From assembly GCF_012489685.1 (NCBI RefSeq), contig NC_080041.1, positions 24,727,780 to 24,791,779 of the forward strand: DNA of 64,000 bases, in the 5' to 3' direction. Positions 36,877-49,151 of this stretch are shown here, one piece after another. A model generated the notes under the pieces. It was not told the DNA's origin and did not search any database. It saw nothing but the letters and a program-made list of their open reading frames with translations. A program made the translations under genes and the position numbers. This DNA comes from Lotus japonicus. Taxonomy: Eukaryota; Streptophyta; Magnoliopsida; Fabales; Fabaceae. Each line of letters opens with the position of its first letter. Position 1 is the stretch's first letter.

Positions 36877-39800
36877 TTAACACTTCAGATCAGTCTCTCT
36901 GGCCGAATCAGTCACAATATTCTGTTCAGCTTTCACATTATCTTCATCTACTTGCTGAGAACAAATATCTAAAGCCTGTAAGAATCAAATTCAGCGATAA
37001 AAATGTTCACAACAATGATACTTCCAATAAAATGCAATGATACTTGTGTCTGCATACATGCTTGATTTATATGCATGTGCTTTATCTTACTAGGTTTACC
37101 TTCAAGCATGTTTCAGCTACGGCGGTATCAGAGCCTCGCAACTGCTCTCCACTGCTTCTTTGGTCCTCCTGGGATGGTAAGTCAGCATTACAAATAGTAC
37201 CAAGTATCAAATAATGAATTTATGTGTGTAATTTAGATTAATGGTTTCCTACAGAGGCAGAAAGTATATCAATTGTCCAAGGATTGCACAAATGCGGCTC
37301 CTAGTTACTCAAGCGATGATGATATATGCCAATGAATTGCATAATACAAGGAAAAGCTGCTTCCAGAGCCTATATAGCTGTGCGTAGGTGTCAATTAATA
37401 CAAGGAATGCATGGGAATCTCAGCCCTCTGTTAAGATTTTCATCCATCTTTGCAACCATTTCTTGATAGGTAGACAACACAGAACACAATTTTATGAAGA
37501 TGATTTATAATTTTGAAACAACTCAAGATGATTTTAAAGGATATTTTATGGGTTTGATTTCTAAATGATGTTTTAAGAATTTAAAATATATAAATATGTT
37601 GGCTTTTCAAAAAGATCATTTTTTTTTATAAACTCAGTGTCAAGAGGTGTCGGCTCAATCTTGAAAGTGTTTGAGCTGCGCCCAAGATGCGTTTGAGCAA
37701 GACAAAAAAAAAAAAATCAGACACTGTAAAAGGTTGTATGATACGGGTTGAATAAATGTTGGATTGTCCGACCACCCGAACTCTAAATTGTACAGAGGTG
37801 TCAGTGCTTCTTGAGCCTAGAAGTTGGTTCCAGTCAGCTATGCAGTTAGGAATATGGTTAGTAGAAAGTCAGTGAAGTACTGTAACCGTTTAGAGTGTAT
37901 ATATTCTTGAACTGCAAACACATTAATCAGAATATCAATGCACTCTCTCCGATTACTCGTACTTTGCTCTTATAATATAGGGCAACTTGAAAAATGGAAC
38001 AAAAATAAATGGGGCAGAGCGGTGTAGAAAACTCTATTGGGTTTTGATATTATCTATTTCAATAGTGAAGGTTAGACGATTTTACTTCACAAATAAGGCT
38101 TTATTTCTTTGAGCAATGCGCTACGAAACACTGGAGATATTGTTGATCTGTTAATATGTAAATTTTTATGGTTGTAACATTAATATACCACAAAAAAGTA
38201 ATGAATTTTTTAATTCTAGATTGGGTCAAGAGATGTGGCAAAGGCAAGTCGATTAATATACAATTCCCAACAGAAATGTGCAACGGAAATTAGAATCTTA
38301 TTAAGTAAGAAATTAATAAGTTTCAATTAAATACTTCAAAATCTAACAAAAACACATACCAGATCATTGAGCTGAGGTTCAACAACTTCTTTCTTTACTT
38401 TGCCTGGGCGAAGCTCACTAATAAATGAGGTAATAGCTGAGATCATGTCAATCATATGATAATGGTATTTAAATTTAGGATAAAGCAAAATACCGTTCAA
38501 CATCAATGTCCATGTCAGAATCTGGATCCCAACGTTCATCTCCATCATCATGATCTTCGTCAGCCTTGAAAATTGTGAATGTATATAATTTTGGGATGAG
38601 TTTTATCAAGATGATGAAAATCAAAATGAAGTTATGATAAGGATTATAAAAGTCAGGATTTGTTTTCTCTTGTAAATTTATCATAATTTGTCCTACTTTT
38701 AGGAGGAGTTGAAATATTTCTGGAAACATCCTCTCTATTCTCTACTTATTACTTGGAGTATTATCCCTATGAGTTTAATGGATATGCATTGTCTCACCTA
38801 CATCAGCCAAGCTTTTTCTGATAGCCCTTAACTACTATAAGCCCATAACTAATTTGTCTTTTCCCTACAACCTAACAAATCCACCAATGACAGGGTCCAA
38901 GGACGGATAAAATAAATCGTGTCTATTGTCAGCAACCTTACCTTGTATTTGCATGAGACCAATCAACAACTCAAATCGGTCTCCAAGTTACTTGACAGCA
39001 ACTCCAACTATTGCGCCAAGGCTCCCCTTTCCATGACTAAATCATCTAACAGAGATTTTTTTTTACAAACTTATATGGAATCTACAGCTCTCCCTATGGT
39101 CTAACAGTTTGTCCGGACTCCGGACTACTGTTCTTAATAGGATTAACACTAATGAAATGCTACAGAAGTACAAACCTCTCACTGCTCTGTTACCCAATGT
39201 TATAATGTGCTGTGCTAGTTCAAAAAATGGGACTCATCTTTATTCACATTGATGTGCTGTAAATTTTATTAGGAATAAGAGTTGAGGTTTTTGAGAACTA
39301 GGGTTTGACCGTAGTATCTCCATCAGTGAGCTTTCCGTAGATAAGCCTAAGTATTAAGATTCTTCTCTAGTTGTTGTACAGGATATTGAGATAATAAAAC
39401 AATAATGAACAAAGCCTTTTCCCACTAGATGGGGCCAGTAAGATGATCAGTTGGTAAATCTCACCCATAACCCTCCTTAGAAAATGCATTCTAATTCCTG
39501 AAGGTGGATCAGAGGAACACAGCAAGCTCCGCAAATTTTAGGAGGGTATTTGCAGTGAATTTAAGAGAAACAGGAAGAGAAAGTACGCAGGTCCATACAT
39601 GGAAAACCCCATTAATGCAGGTAAAACATTTGAAGAATCCTTTTAGCATCTTGGTCAGCACTTAGTGGATCTTCCAACACAAATTTAAAAATTTGAGGAT
39701 ACCATTCTACCCCCCCCCCCCCCCAAAAAAAAAAGAGAAAAAAAAAGGCTCAGACCATTTTTAATACTTTTTCTCTCTTCGAGCTATGTTCGTGGTTAGC

Positions 39801-42800
39801 TCTTCAAAATTGCTTTCTAAAAGAAATTATTATCTTCTACTAAGAGCAAGCACATGTGAAAAAAAATAGTAACTGGCAAAAAAAATAATAAAATAAATAG
39901 CATTAGAAATTTACCTCTCCAAGATCATAATCAGGAGGCCTTTCCTGGAATTGGACACTGGGAGCATGCTGCAGCTTGGAAAGATTCTCAAGTAGCTTAG
40001 ATCGAACTTCTTCAAGTAAATGATGGGAATTTTTGTTTTCCATGTTACTTGGTGCAACATGAAGGGTATAATCCGGACCAAAATATTCATAATATTCATG
40101 TTGTGGCATTTTGTCATCAACTTCTATTCCAAGAGCAACACCTGTCTGCCTTAACAAATAACAAATAATATTTTAGGTATTAAGATGAAAGCAACGACGA
40201 CTCAAATGGCACATAAACTTTAAAGGAGTGTGAACAACCTGAGAAGTAAGAAACAATAACTACATGGCAAGTGACATTGAATACTGAGAGACTTTAGAAT
40301 ATCTCAATCTATATTTTCTAGTTCAAGACTAGCAAAATGAAATAATAACCCAAGTACCATATTACTTTGACCTCTTGAACATCATTACTTCCAGGGTAAG
40401 TTAACGGTTCACACTTTTTAAAATTAACATATGAGAGAAGGAGAAAATATTAAAAGTTCTAGATAATAACTCTACTTAAGGGTTGAGATGTCCTGACTCA
40501 CATATGATAGCCCTATAAACCACACCACCTTATATTGATGATGTCACATTAAATAAATGACTATAATTTTATCAATTAAAACAGCATTCTACCTCATAGC
40601 ACCAGCAGCGAGCAACATTACGAATGGTGTAGCCACCGCCACCCACTAGCAAGAGGGGCACATTGAATGATCTCATGTATCTTACACACTCGGCATGACC
40701 CTTGATTGAAAGATTAAAACATCCCAATCTGTCTCCAGATAAAGAATCTGCACCACACTGGAGGACTACTGCGCCCGGCTTAAACACTTCCATAACTTTG
40801 CCTACTAATGGTTTGAACAAGAAATGATAACTCTCATCATCAATGCCATCATCAAGTGGAACATTAAGAGCATAATATTTTCCCTTTCCATATCCAATAT
40901 CACGTACATCCCCAGTACCAGGAAAATAGTCACCAAATTTATGGAATGAAACGGTCATAACTCTGTCAGTTGTGTAAAAAGCTTCCTCCACACCATCCCC
41001 ATGGTGGATATCAATGTCCACATATAGAACACGCTACAAGAAATGCAACATTAGCATTTTAAAATAGCAATAGAGTCAACAGACACAAAAGTTTGAAACA
41101 CACTTCAAAAGTTCATAACTATCTCCCAAAAGCTTTCACCCAAATCAAATTTAAAAGCAAGCTTGAAATCTTACATTTTACCCCATCATTGAATACTTCA
41201 AGATTTCATTCACAGAAGAAGGGGTAATAACTAAGTGCTTGTTTGTTTAAACTTCTACAGTGAGTAAGATTACATTATGGAGGCACTGGAATTAGAATTG
41301 TTAAACAGGTTGTGATTTCCATTAGAATAAATTTGTTTTGGAGAGACCCAAACTTCAGTTTAGTTAAAGTCACAGACTAACAGGGGACCTCCTTTTCAGT
41401 TTGAAAATTCACATTCAAAAAGTAAATTGCCACATTACCCATCATTGTCTCTCCCATGCTTTTATGTTACAAGTTAAAACTGTTCTAGTAATTTTATCTC
41501 TAAAAGTTATTTTACTTTATTTTATCGAAACAACCTTCATTTTTTAACTAACTTTTACAATATCATTCTCAAAAACAAATTTATTCTCAGTTACCTATGG
41601 TGTATAAAATAGTGAATATGAAATTAATAGAGATTAAGCTTCTTTTTTTTTTGCTGGGGGGCGGGGGGGCATTCTAGTTTTTTAAAGATTATAAATGGTA
41701 GGAGTGTTTCCTATTGGGGGTAAAATCGGTATGCGAAACTTACTTTTATTTAGGTGTGTGGAGGAGGACTCTAGTGGCTGATTATGAAAAATGAATTTTA
41801 ACAGATGCACTCTTTAATAATATTACTATGGTAAAGTGAAACATAAGTGAATTTGAAATTATACTGATTAAGCTTCGTTCTTTCTGTTTTTTGCTTGGGA
41901 GGGGGGGGGGGGCATTCTGGTTGATAATAGGCATAGGATCATGATATTGGGAGTTTACAGAAGGAGAAAGGTAACTTCTTTTGAGCACTTAAAGGGGCTC
42001 GTTTTCCCTTAAACTTAGCATTGTTCCTGTGAGGCAGTTCCAGGAGGATCTAACAGAAAAGAATCTTAGATAGAGAAACACTCTATTATGCAAATATATA
42101 CTCTGCATATTGGAGTTTCACTCCCTCAATATCCGCTTAAATACTTATTTGCCACAAATCCTAAAGGAGATATCGAAGTATAAATATTTCAGACAAATCA
42201 ATATACCTCTAAAGCAGGGGGGGTGGAACAAAAAAAAAACAAAACAACACAAAAGGAAATAAACTGTTAGACAAACCTCATGCTGTTTAAGAAGTTCTAA
42301 AATTGCGAGGACTATATCATTGACATAGCAAAATCCAGATGCCTCACACTTCTTGGCATGATGCAGCCCACCAGCCCAATTGACAGCAATATCACATGAA
42401 TCATGATTTAACTTGACAGCACCCCCAACTGAACCTCCAGCGTAAGTTTGACAGTAAGAGTACAGGCCATCAAAGACAGGACAATCTTCACCGACATTAA
42501 AGCGTTTGAGTTGCCTCAGATGATCCTGCTGTGTTTCAGGGGTTATGCTTCGAAGGAATGAAACATAATCATCCGCATGAAAACGACAGAGGTCCTTGTC
42601 TCTAGCAGGAAATGGCTTGTGGACCTGCATATGCTGAAGCAATCCGTAGTGGGCAAGAAGAGCATGTGTCATGCGAATACGATGTGGCTTCATAGGATGA
42701 CCTTGCCCATAATAGTAATTCCCAACCTCTGGATCATAGAAATAGCACACCTTTCTCTTCACTCCATCAGAGGCAGCGGACGGTAGAGAATTGCCACTGG

Positions 42801-42807
42801 CATCCAT
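36877..42807 (-). CDS. HDA19: Class I (RPD3-type) histone deacetylase, HDA19-like
   Basis: Zn-dependent lysine deacetylase acting on nuclear histones, normally in co-repressor complexes. Seven coding exons with GT-AG introns: 42807-42277, 41033-40593, 40145-39915, 38564-38494, 38417-38360, 37168-37100 and 36975-36877; total 1500 nt, 499 codons plus stop, close to the 501 residues of Arabidopsis HDA19. The catalytic domain is intact: H149-H150 (GGLHHAKK), the charge-relay/Zn site D183, D185, H187 ([11 protein letters not shown]), D273 ([10 protein letters not shown]) and Y312 (GGGGYTIRN). The acidic tail has [11 protein letters not shown] and then [10 protein letters not shown], as in HDA19; the last two exons (EDQRSSGEQ..., ALDICSQQ...) are divergent and were found by splice sites only. 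A non-coding 5' exon ends near 43718. No frame breaks. Orthology to HDA19 rather than a close paralogue is inferred. Confidence 0.93.
38770..39740. other. Large HDA19-like intron 3 segment
   Basis: Non-coding part of the 1350-bp intron between coding exons 3 and 4. It includes retroelement-like text (CATGGAAAACCCCATTAATG near 39598-39617) and a C14/A10 homopolymer junction at about 39713-39735. Confidence 0.4.
41620..41926. repeat. Diverged duplication with G-runs in HDA19-like intron
   Basis: Two related blocks, about 41620-41681 and 41857-41926, share GAAATTA...GATTAAGCTTC, a T-rich tract, a G-run of 13 or more and GGCATTCT(A/G)GTT. They look like an old duplication within the first coding intron. 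Confidence 0.5.
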
Positions 42808-43346
42808 GCGAGTTGTTTCCCCGTAATCTTTCTGCTTGTCAATATTTAGTCATCCTAATAAAAACTCTTCAAAAAGAAATGAGCCATAAGAACTAAGAAA
42901 AAAAGAGTAAAACAGCCCTAGAAGTTTTGAAAAGAGGAAAAGAGAAACTACCGTAATACAAATGACCTAGATAAGTTATCGGAAAATTACATTCAAATAA
43001 AATAAGATGTGTTACTATAGGCTGGTTTTATAGTGACCCATGTACTTGACACCATATCTACGAACTAAATACAAATATAACAGCCATCAACTTTTTTTCT
43101 GAATTGTGGTACTGAGTCAATGCAAAACAGATCAGCTTCATTACTCAAAAAATGAGGACATAAGCTATGATGAAGCAGTATAATGTAGCATCATGCAAAA
43201 ATTTCCAATGCAAATTGGACCATCCAATCGAAACTAAAGGTCTCTAAACACAGTAAAACAACCAAGAAACTTGTAACAGGTAGCAAGCCTACAAACATAA
43301 GATAAACAACATACAATAGGATTCAGATTCAGTTGTGCCTTCCATT

Positions 43347-43503
43347 CCATGTTATCAAATATCCGTCATGGCAATTTCTCATGGCGGCTATTCGGGTTTC
43401 CGCCATGGCGGACGATATCCCGCCATATGGCCGCAATATTCTGCCATTATTTATCATGTATGGCGGGATTTCGGCTTTCCGCCATCCACAATTAACAACA
43501 CTG
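43347..43503. mobile_element. hAT-type MITE in the 5'-UTR intron (157 bp)
   Basis: Flanked by a perfect 8-bp duplication CTTCCATT (43339-43346 and 43504-43511). Imperfect TIRs CCATGTTATCAAAT and CAGTGTTGTTAATT. The interior is rich in CCGCCATGGCGG-type palindromes, giving spurious open frames on both strands. Confidence 0.7.
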
Positions 43504-43717
43504 CTTCCATTCAATCAATGTATAAGGTGTTTAGGGGTGTATACAGTAAATTAAGACCCAATTCTGATTGATTCTAAACAAAAGAGTTACATCTCAATTC
43601 TCAACCAAGCAACTAAATTCACTTCTTTGAGAAAAGTACACAGTAAAATTAACAACTCTGTTAATCTAATTATAGCACATGCATCACTAAAATCACTTGT
43701 TTGAGAAATAAGCTTAC

Positions 43718-43945
43718 CAATATAGGGTTCCAGATCTTAACAATCTCAGTTGACAATCTGTTGTTATCTGCAATTCCAAAAATATTTTAACAAAATCAGG
43801 GAAAGGAGGGGGAATCGAGAAAGAGAAGAAAACACTGAATGAATCAGAATCGAAGAGAAGATGAAGGAGAAACCTAGCTAGCGAAATAACGAACAATCTC
43901 ACGATGAGAGAAATGAAACGACAAAATGAACGCACGCCCGTAAGT
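43718..43945 (-). other. Probable 5'-UTR exon of the HDA19-like gene
   Basis: The minus strand has a pyrimidine-rich leader (TCTCCTTCATCTTCTCTTCG) and ends at a donor TTG|GTAAG (43718/43717). The acceptor GACAAGCAG lies about 28 bp upstream of the coding start at 42807. Together they make a 5'-UTR intron of about 0.88 kb. The left limit is a guess. Confidence 0.5.
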
Positions 43946-43961
43946 TTCACCAAATTTTAAA

Positions 43962-45311
43962 GAGTAAAATACACTCCCCTCCCTTAAGGTTTGTCAATAT
44001 GACACTCAGCCCCATTCTTGATTAAAATCTACACTCCACCCCACCTACTCTACCAAGTTAACTACATCTTAAAAGATTCTCACGGAATATTCTCTTTAAT
44101 TCCAAACTAATAGATTTAAATTTTTAAATAATAAAAAAAATTATTATTATTTTTATTTAAAAAATTTAAGAAATTTACTATTAATATTTTTATAATAATC
44201 TATTTGAAACTAGTTACAGTATTATATGTTGACGAAAGCTACAAATATTCTCACAATATAATTCATAATATTAGATGACTTTTTTTCATCATAAAATTCA
44301 TCTTGGATTATATAATTTCAAGATATATGAATTATATTTTAATTTCTTATTGGTACATTAAAAAGATAAATTGCATCATCTAAGACTTCCCATACCCAAC
44401 TGATATATCCCAGAGCTCTTACCACTTGAGCTATCATTCAAGGACATACAACATCAGATATGAAACTATACCTTATTCAGTTATTCTATCAGACCAAGCA
44501 CCTCACGTAATAATCATCTCTTATTTGTTGCATTTTCCATTTTATTTGCTAAGATAATATTGCATGTTGCAAGTGCAACCAATCTATGAAGCTAATAATA
44601 TACTAATTTAGAAGGTGACCTGTTCTGGGAATGAACATTGAAGAGAGGCATAGTACCTAGAGGTAGAAGGATTGTGCTAAGAGAGAATGAGAGTGAGAGA
44701 GAGTGCTGAATTTCGAGTGTTATTTCATCAAATGAGCCAAAAGTCCCTTACAATTGATAACTACCTCCTATTTATAGAGCTTGGGTACTACCTATTGGGC
44801 CAATTGGGCCTCCGAGATCAAGGCCCATATGAAGGCCAGGGCCCCGCCTCAGGGCGAGATACATGCTGGGCGTTGCCCCTCTAGGGGCTCGCCCAGTCCA
44901 TGACCAGAACAATCATAAATTTGTTTTTGGAATTTTTATTGGAATAAATGTCATCTAATTAATCATGAAATTTTGTTAGTACAATTAATCATCTAATAGA
45001 AGTATTTTTTTAGTCTAAATTTATATTTGTAAACTTAAATGTTATTGATATTCCTATACAATATTGTGAAAATATTTAATTGTAAATATCTTAAACTTCT
45101 TGAAATAAAAAGTAATAAAGGGAATTTTTTTTAATTTTATTATTATTTAAATATTTAAATTTATTAGTTTGGAATTAAAGAGAATATTCTCGAGCATCTT
45201 TTAACATGTAGTTAACTTGTTAGATTGAGTGGGGTGGAGTGTAGATTTTGGTTAAGAATGGGGTTGAGTGTCAAATTAGCAAATCTCAAGGGAGGGGAGT
45301 GTATTTTACTC
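43962..45311. mobile_element. Mutator-type element, family A, at the HDA19-like promoter (1350 bp)
   Basis: TIRs start GAGTAAAATACACTCCCC and are more than 150 bp long; perfect 9-bp duplication AATTTTAAA at 43953-43961 and 45312-45320. Same family as 26139-27155. The interior (about 44340-44910) is unrelated to the TIRs and includes a tRNA-like A-box and a GC-richer stretch that looks like an LTR fragment, so it has acquired foreign DNA. Its left edge is next to the presumed transcription start of the histone deacetylase gene. Confidence 0.8.
44360..44450 (-). other. tRNA-like A-box, possible SINE remnant
   Basis: The minus strand has ATAGCTCAAGTGGTAAGAGC, which matches a tRNA A-box (TAGCTCAAGTGG at 44433-44422) with typical D-arm context. 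I see no good B-box downstream and no poly(A) or duplication, so this is at most a decayed tRNA-derived SINE. Confidence 0.3.
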
Positions 45312-45901
45312 AATTTTAAAACCTAGGGCTTGTTTGTTTCATAACAACTATTTTCCAAAACACTTTTCTGAGTATGTAATTGTTTTTTATATATTATATC
45401 GTCTTGACTGAGTATGTTATCTTTACGTCAAAACTCAAAACTTTAAGGATTCGTTTGACACACTGTATTATGCATGATGATAATATAAGTTTATACAATA
45501 TATTATATACTTATTTATTGTTTGATACTAACATTGTATTGAATAAGCTTATACATCAATCTCCTCTTATATACATTCAAACTAGTGTTTTTTACTCGCG
45601 CGTTGCACGGGGAATATGTATATCGTATTTGGTACGTCAATCAATACTTTGATTATTAAAAATATATTAAACAACATATGAAATAGAAGAGTTTGAAATA
45701 CTAAGTAAAATCTAGAAAGCATGAGTAGAAGTTTGAGTTGACACAACCCATATGTGCTTGTGATGTTCTTCGGCGACTCCACCGCCAAGTTGTTCTTCTC
45801 CACCGTGAATCTCTCCATTGACCATGACGTCGCCAACAGCAACAGAAACCTAAAAAGAAACCCAGAAAGAATCCTCTAAATAAGAAATTATTCTTGCTCT
45901 C

Positions 45902-47141
45902 TCACTCTAATTTGGAGATTTCAAGAAGACCAACCCAATATGGGCAAACCTGTAATCATGATGAGAACATATCAGTAAATTGAATTTGCATAAGTTAAAA
46001 ATAAACTAATAAAAATTATTCTTTAATTGCTTACATGAGAATTTTTCTCAGGGTCATATACTTCAGGTGGTTCTGCCATGGGATTAACCCCGTCTTTACG
46101 AATATTTTCTTCAACCTATAACTCAAGGAGAAAAAATCACAAATGTTATTTAACCCAAAAGTCCTAAAAATGCAGAGAAGCCAAAGACATAGAAGGTCTC
46201 AAAAGTCTTAAAATCCAGTTGCAAAAGAAAATCAAAACACAGCAAGGAAGAACTCAAATTGGGGGGACAAACAAAAAAACAAACAGATCATGAGGAGATT
46301 CAGTCAATTAATAATTACTGCAGGATCAAGCAGAAATAATAAAGCTGTCATCATGATTCTGAGAGACTCAAATACAAAATCATGATCTTTAAGGGCTAAG
46401 ATACATAATACCTTGATTGCGGATGGAATAAAGCAATGAAAATTTCAATTGGACTTCAAACGTAACATACAAAAATAATGCAATTAGAGATGACATTCAT
46501 GAGTCAACTCATAGAATAGAGGCAGGTTAATTCAAAGAAAATATATGGACCCGATAATCTTGAGCCAATTTAAAATTAAAGCAAAAAACAGAAGAGAATA
46601 AAATGTCACGGAGGCCACAGTTGAGGCAAATGAGTCCTGCTTTCTATATCTCATTTCCTCCATCACTTTCTTTGTGGTATACGTTAACATAAAACTACTA
46701 TATTTGTCACTATACTCTCTCTTTCTATGAAAGAGATCATGAGTTCATGACATGCTAACCTTAAGTTCAGATCATGACATGCAAGTGCACTTATCTGCGC
46801 TTGGTAAGCAAGAAAATAAATTATTAATGACTTTAGAGGAGAATTGTAATTACCTTTGGATTTGCGGTGTTGATAATATCAAATATTGGATGACCAATGG
46901 GTATTATACCAGGGGAGAACATCTGTAGTAGCTTCTTGCTTGTGGTTATCATCAATTCAAGAAAAAAAAAAACCCACTTTTGACATACATTGTACCCCAT
47001 TATAAACTGTCAAATAACATCATAAGGGAAAACAATCATTGACAACTCCTAATAATGTAACAAAGGACATTATGCAAATAACCTTGTAAAGTTTCTTGAA
47101 CTTGGATATGGCGCAATTATTTCCACATATGTCGTAGCAAG
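45902..47141 (-). pseudogene. Multi-exon gene fragment, unidentified, in the Helitron-like element
   Basis: Four exon-like segments with proper GT-AG borders join in one frame: 47141-47083 (CYDICGNNCAISKFKKLYK), about 46935-46854 (MFSPGIIPIGHPIFDIINT), 46115-46035 (VEENIRKDGVNPMAEPPEVY) and 45949-45902 (VCPYWVGLLEISKLE, then TGA). The FSPG...GHP...D.I part faintly recalls type I (AGL62-like) MADS proteins, but I would not name it. A 5' end is not established. It could be a host gene fragment captured by the Helitron or a degraded element gene. Confidence 0.35.
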
Positions 47142-47779
47142 CTATTATTAGCAGCTCCCCTGCATATAGCTAGACTTCAAGCTTATGTTTTTAATATTAT
47201 TAATTAATTAGCAGCTCCCCTGCATTAAGCAATAAAAGGGTTGTTACCAATACAGCTTCAAACCAATCACAAACTGTAATAAAAGTCTCATACTCTCATG
47301 GGTCACAGTCTCAAGATGTAAGATGAATCCAATTAATTAGAGGACCAAAGAAATAAGAATGCATGATGAAAAATTCACTGAAGTAATTTAAACTTGATAA
47401 GTAAAGAAGCCAAACATAAGTGTATCATCTAAATCAAATCCAGTTCCTTGCCTCTTCTGAGAATCACCCATGGATGTAAATTTGCTATGTCTAAGCCCCT
47501 TTTTCCATCTCTCTCTGTGTAGAAGAAAGTGCGCTAGGTGGACGCGTGATCCTTTTGCCTTCCCCTACTTGCATCCATTATCTCATGTAGAATCTTCCCT
47601 TCATCACGGTAGTTCAAATCGATGACATGCACTTTCAATTTCACCCCACAAACAACTGTAATGGATGGTTGCTTTGTCTCTGGGCATGGGTGAACGAAAC
47701 GGTGTCGTGTTGAAGATTTGGATTAGGGCACCGTTGATGTTGGGAAGAAGGGTTCTAATAATGGAGATGTGAAATTTTA

Positions 47780-48360
47780 ATATTTTTATGAAAAATTTTC
47801 CTCAGATTTAAAGTTACCTTTAAAAAATCGGTTTCAATATTTGTTATGATAATAGATTTTAGGTGAAGAAAAATTTTATTTTTTGAGTATTAATAAATTT
47901 TATGTTACTTTTATTGAATTTTCGAATTTTTATTTAATTGAGGATTTTATGAGTTTTTATTGTGATTTGGTAGTTTTTATAAATTTATTTTTATGGTATT
48001 TTTATTGATTTTTTAGTTTTTTATTTAATATAGGTAAATCTTAGATAATTATGGCAAATCTTTTAAATTTTTAATATTTTATTAAAAATTTCTCAGATTT
48101 AAAATTACCTTTAAAAAATCGGTTTCAAGATTTGTTATGGAAATAAATTTTAAGTGAAAAGAAAAAGTTTATCTTTAGAGTATTAATTAAATTATATGGT
48201 ATTTTTATTGAATTTTCTAATTTTTATTTAATTCAAAATTTTATGAGTTTTTATTGTGAATTGGTAGATTTTGATGGTTTTTATTAATTAATTTTAATTG
48301 AATTTTTTGGTTTTTTATTTAATCTAGGTAAATCTTATATAATTAGGGCAAATCTCAGGG
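47780..48360. repeat. About 290-bp tandem duplication
   Basis: Blocks starting near 47780 and 48060 share TCTCAGATTTAAA, TTACCTTTAAAAAATCGGTT and AGGTAAATCTTAGATAATTA in the same order. A third relative lies right of the inner Mutator element near 55990-56100. Confidence 0.6.
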
Positions 48361-48424
48361 AACACGTGTCAACAAAATGATGCAGTATCTTAGATAATTA
48401 GGGAAAATATTTTAAATTTTTAAG

Positions 48425-48720
48425 GGTTAAATGTGTTCACCGTCCCTGAACTTTGAGCGAGATCTGGTTTCCGTCCCTCGCCGGAAAATCTTCCTAACGC
48501 CATCCTCAGACTTAAATGTTTGTACGGAAACCGTCCTTGCCGCCGGTATAGCTCCGGCAGCCGTGCATGTGGCCATGCCACGTCATTTAATGAAATGATA
48601 TGGCATTTAAATATAAAAAATTTCTTTTAAAAATTATAATTAAGCCCTCTGAATTAACCCTAACTAAACTAAATAATCCTAAAACTAATTAACCCTAAAA
48701 CCTAATCTAAACTTGACATT
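48425..48720 (+). repeat. Left TIR of the Mutator-like element
   Basis: About 295 bp, matching the reverse complement of 55565-55866 with scattered single-base changes. It likely contains the transposase promoter; the transposase start is about 430 bp further in. Confidence 0.8.
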
Positions 48721-49151
48721 TACCCCTTACTATTCACCCATCTCTCGACCCAGCCTTCAATCTCTCCCAGTTGAAACCTAGCTTTCTATCCCAGGCGAAG
48801 AACTTTGACGGCGGCGACGACGAACTTTGACGGCGGTGACGGCGACGGCGAGGAAGGCGACTAGAATTGACGGTGACGAAGGTTAGTGTGTCCTCTGCTC
48901 TGCCTATCTCTTTTGTAGCTCAACATGGTTTCCATTTCTACCTTGGTTTCTATTTCTGCCTATCTCTCTGTTCTTACGATTTTGGTAGGGTGTAGGGCTT
49001 TGGTTGTGTCGGTTCATGCATTCTTGCATTGGGTTGTTGTTCATCAATTTGTAGACTCCAATTTTAGCATTATGTTGCTTAACCCTTTGTCCTTTCTATC
49101 TTTATCATGATGTTGTATGTAATTAATATGGATTAGTTTGCTTAATGTAGG

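Noticed and set aside
44360..44450. A functional tRNA gene
   Set aside because: Only the A-box/D-arm part is present; no B-box, anticodon arm or acceptor pairing can be built.
47388..47471. 27-codon frame MGDSQKRQGTG... as first exon of the gene fragment
   Set aside because: It ends at its own stop and no donor site in frame joins it convincingly to the segment at 47141.
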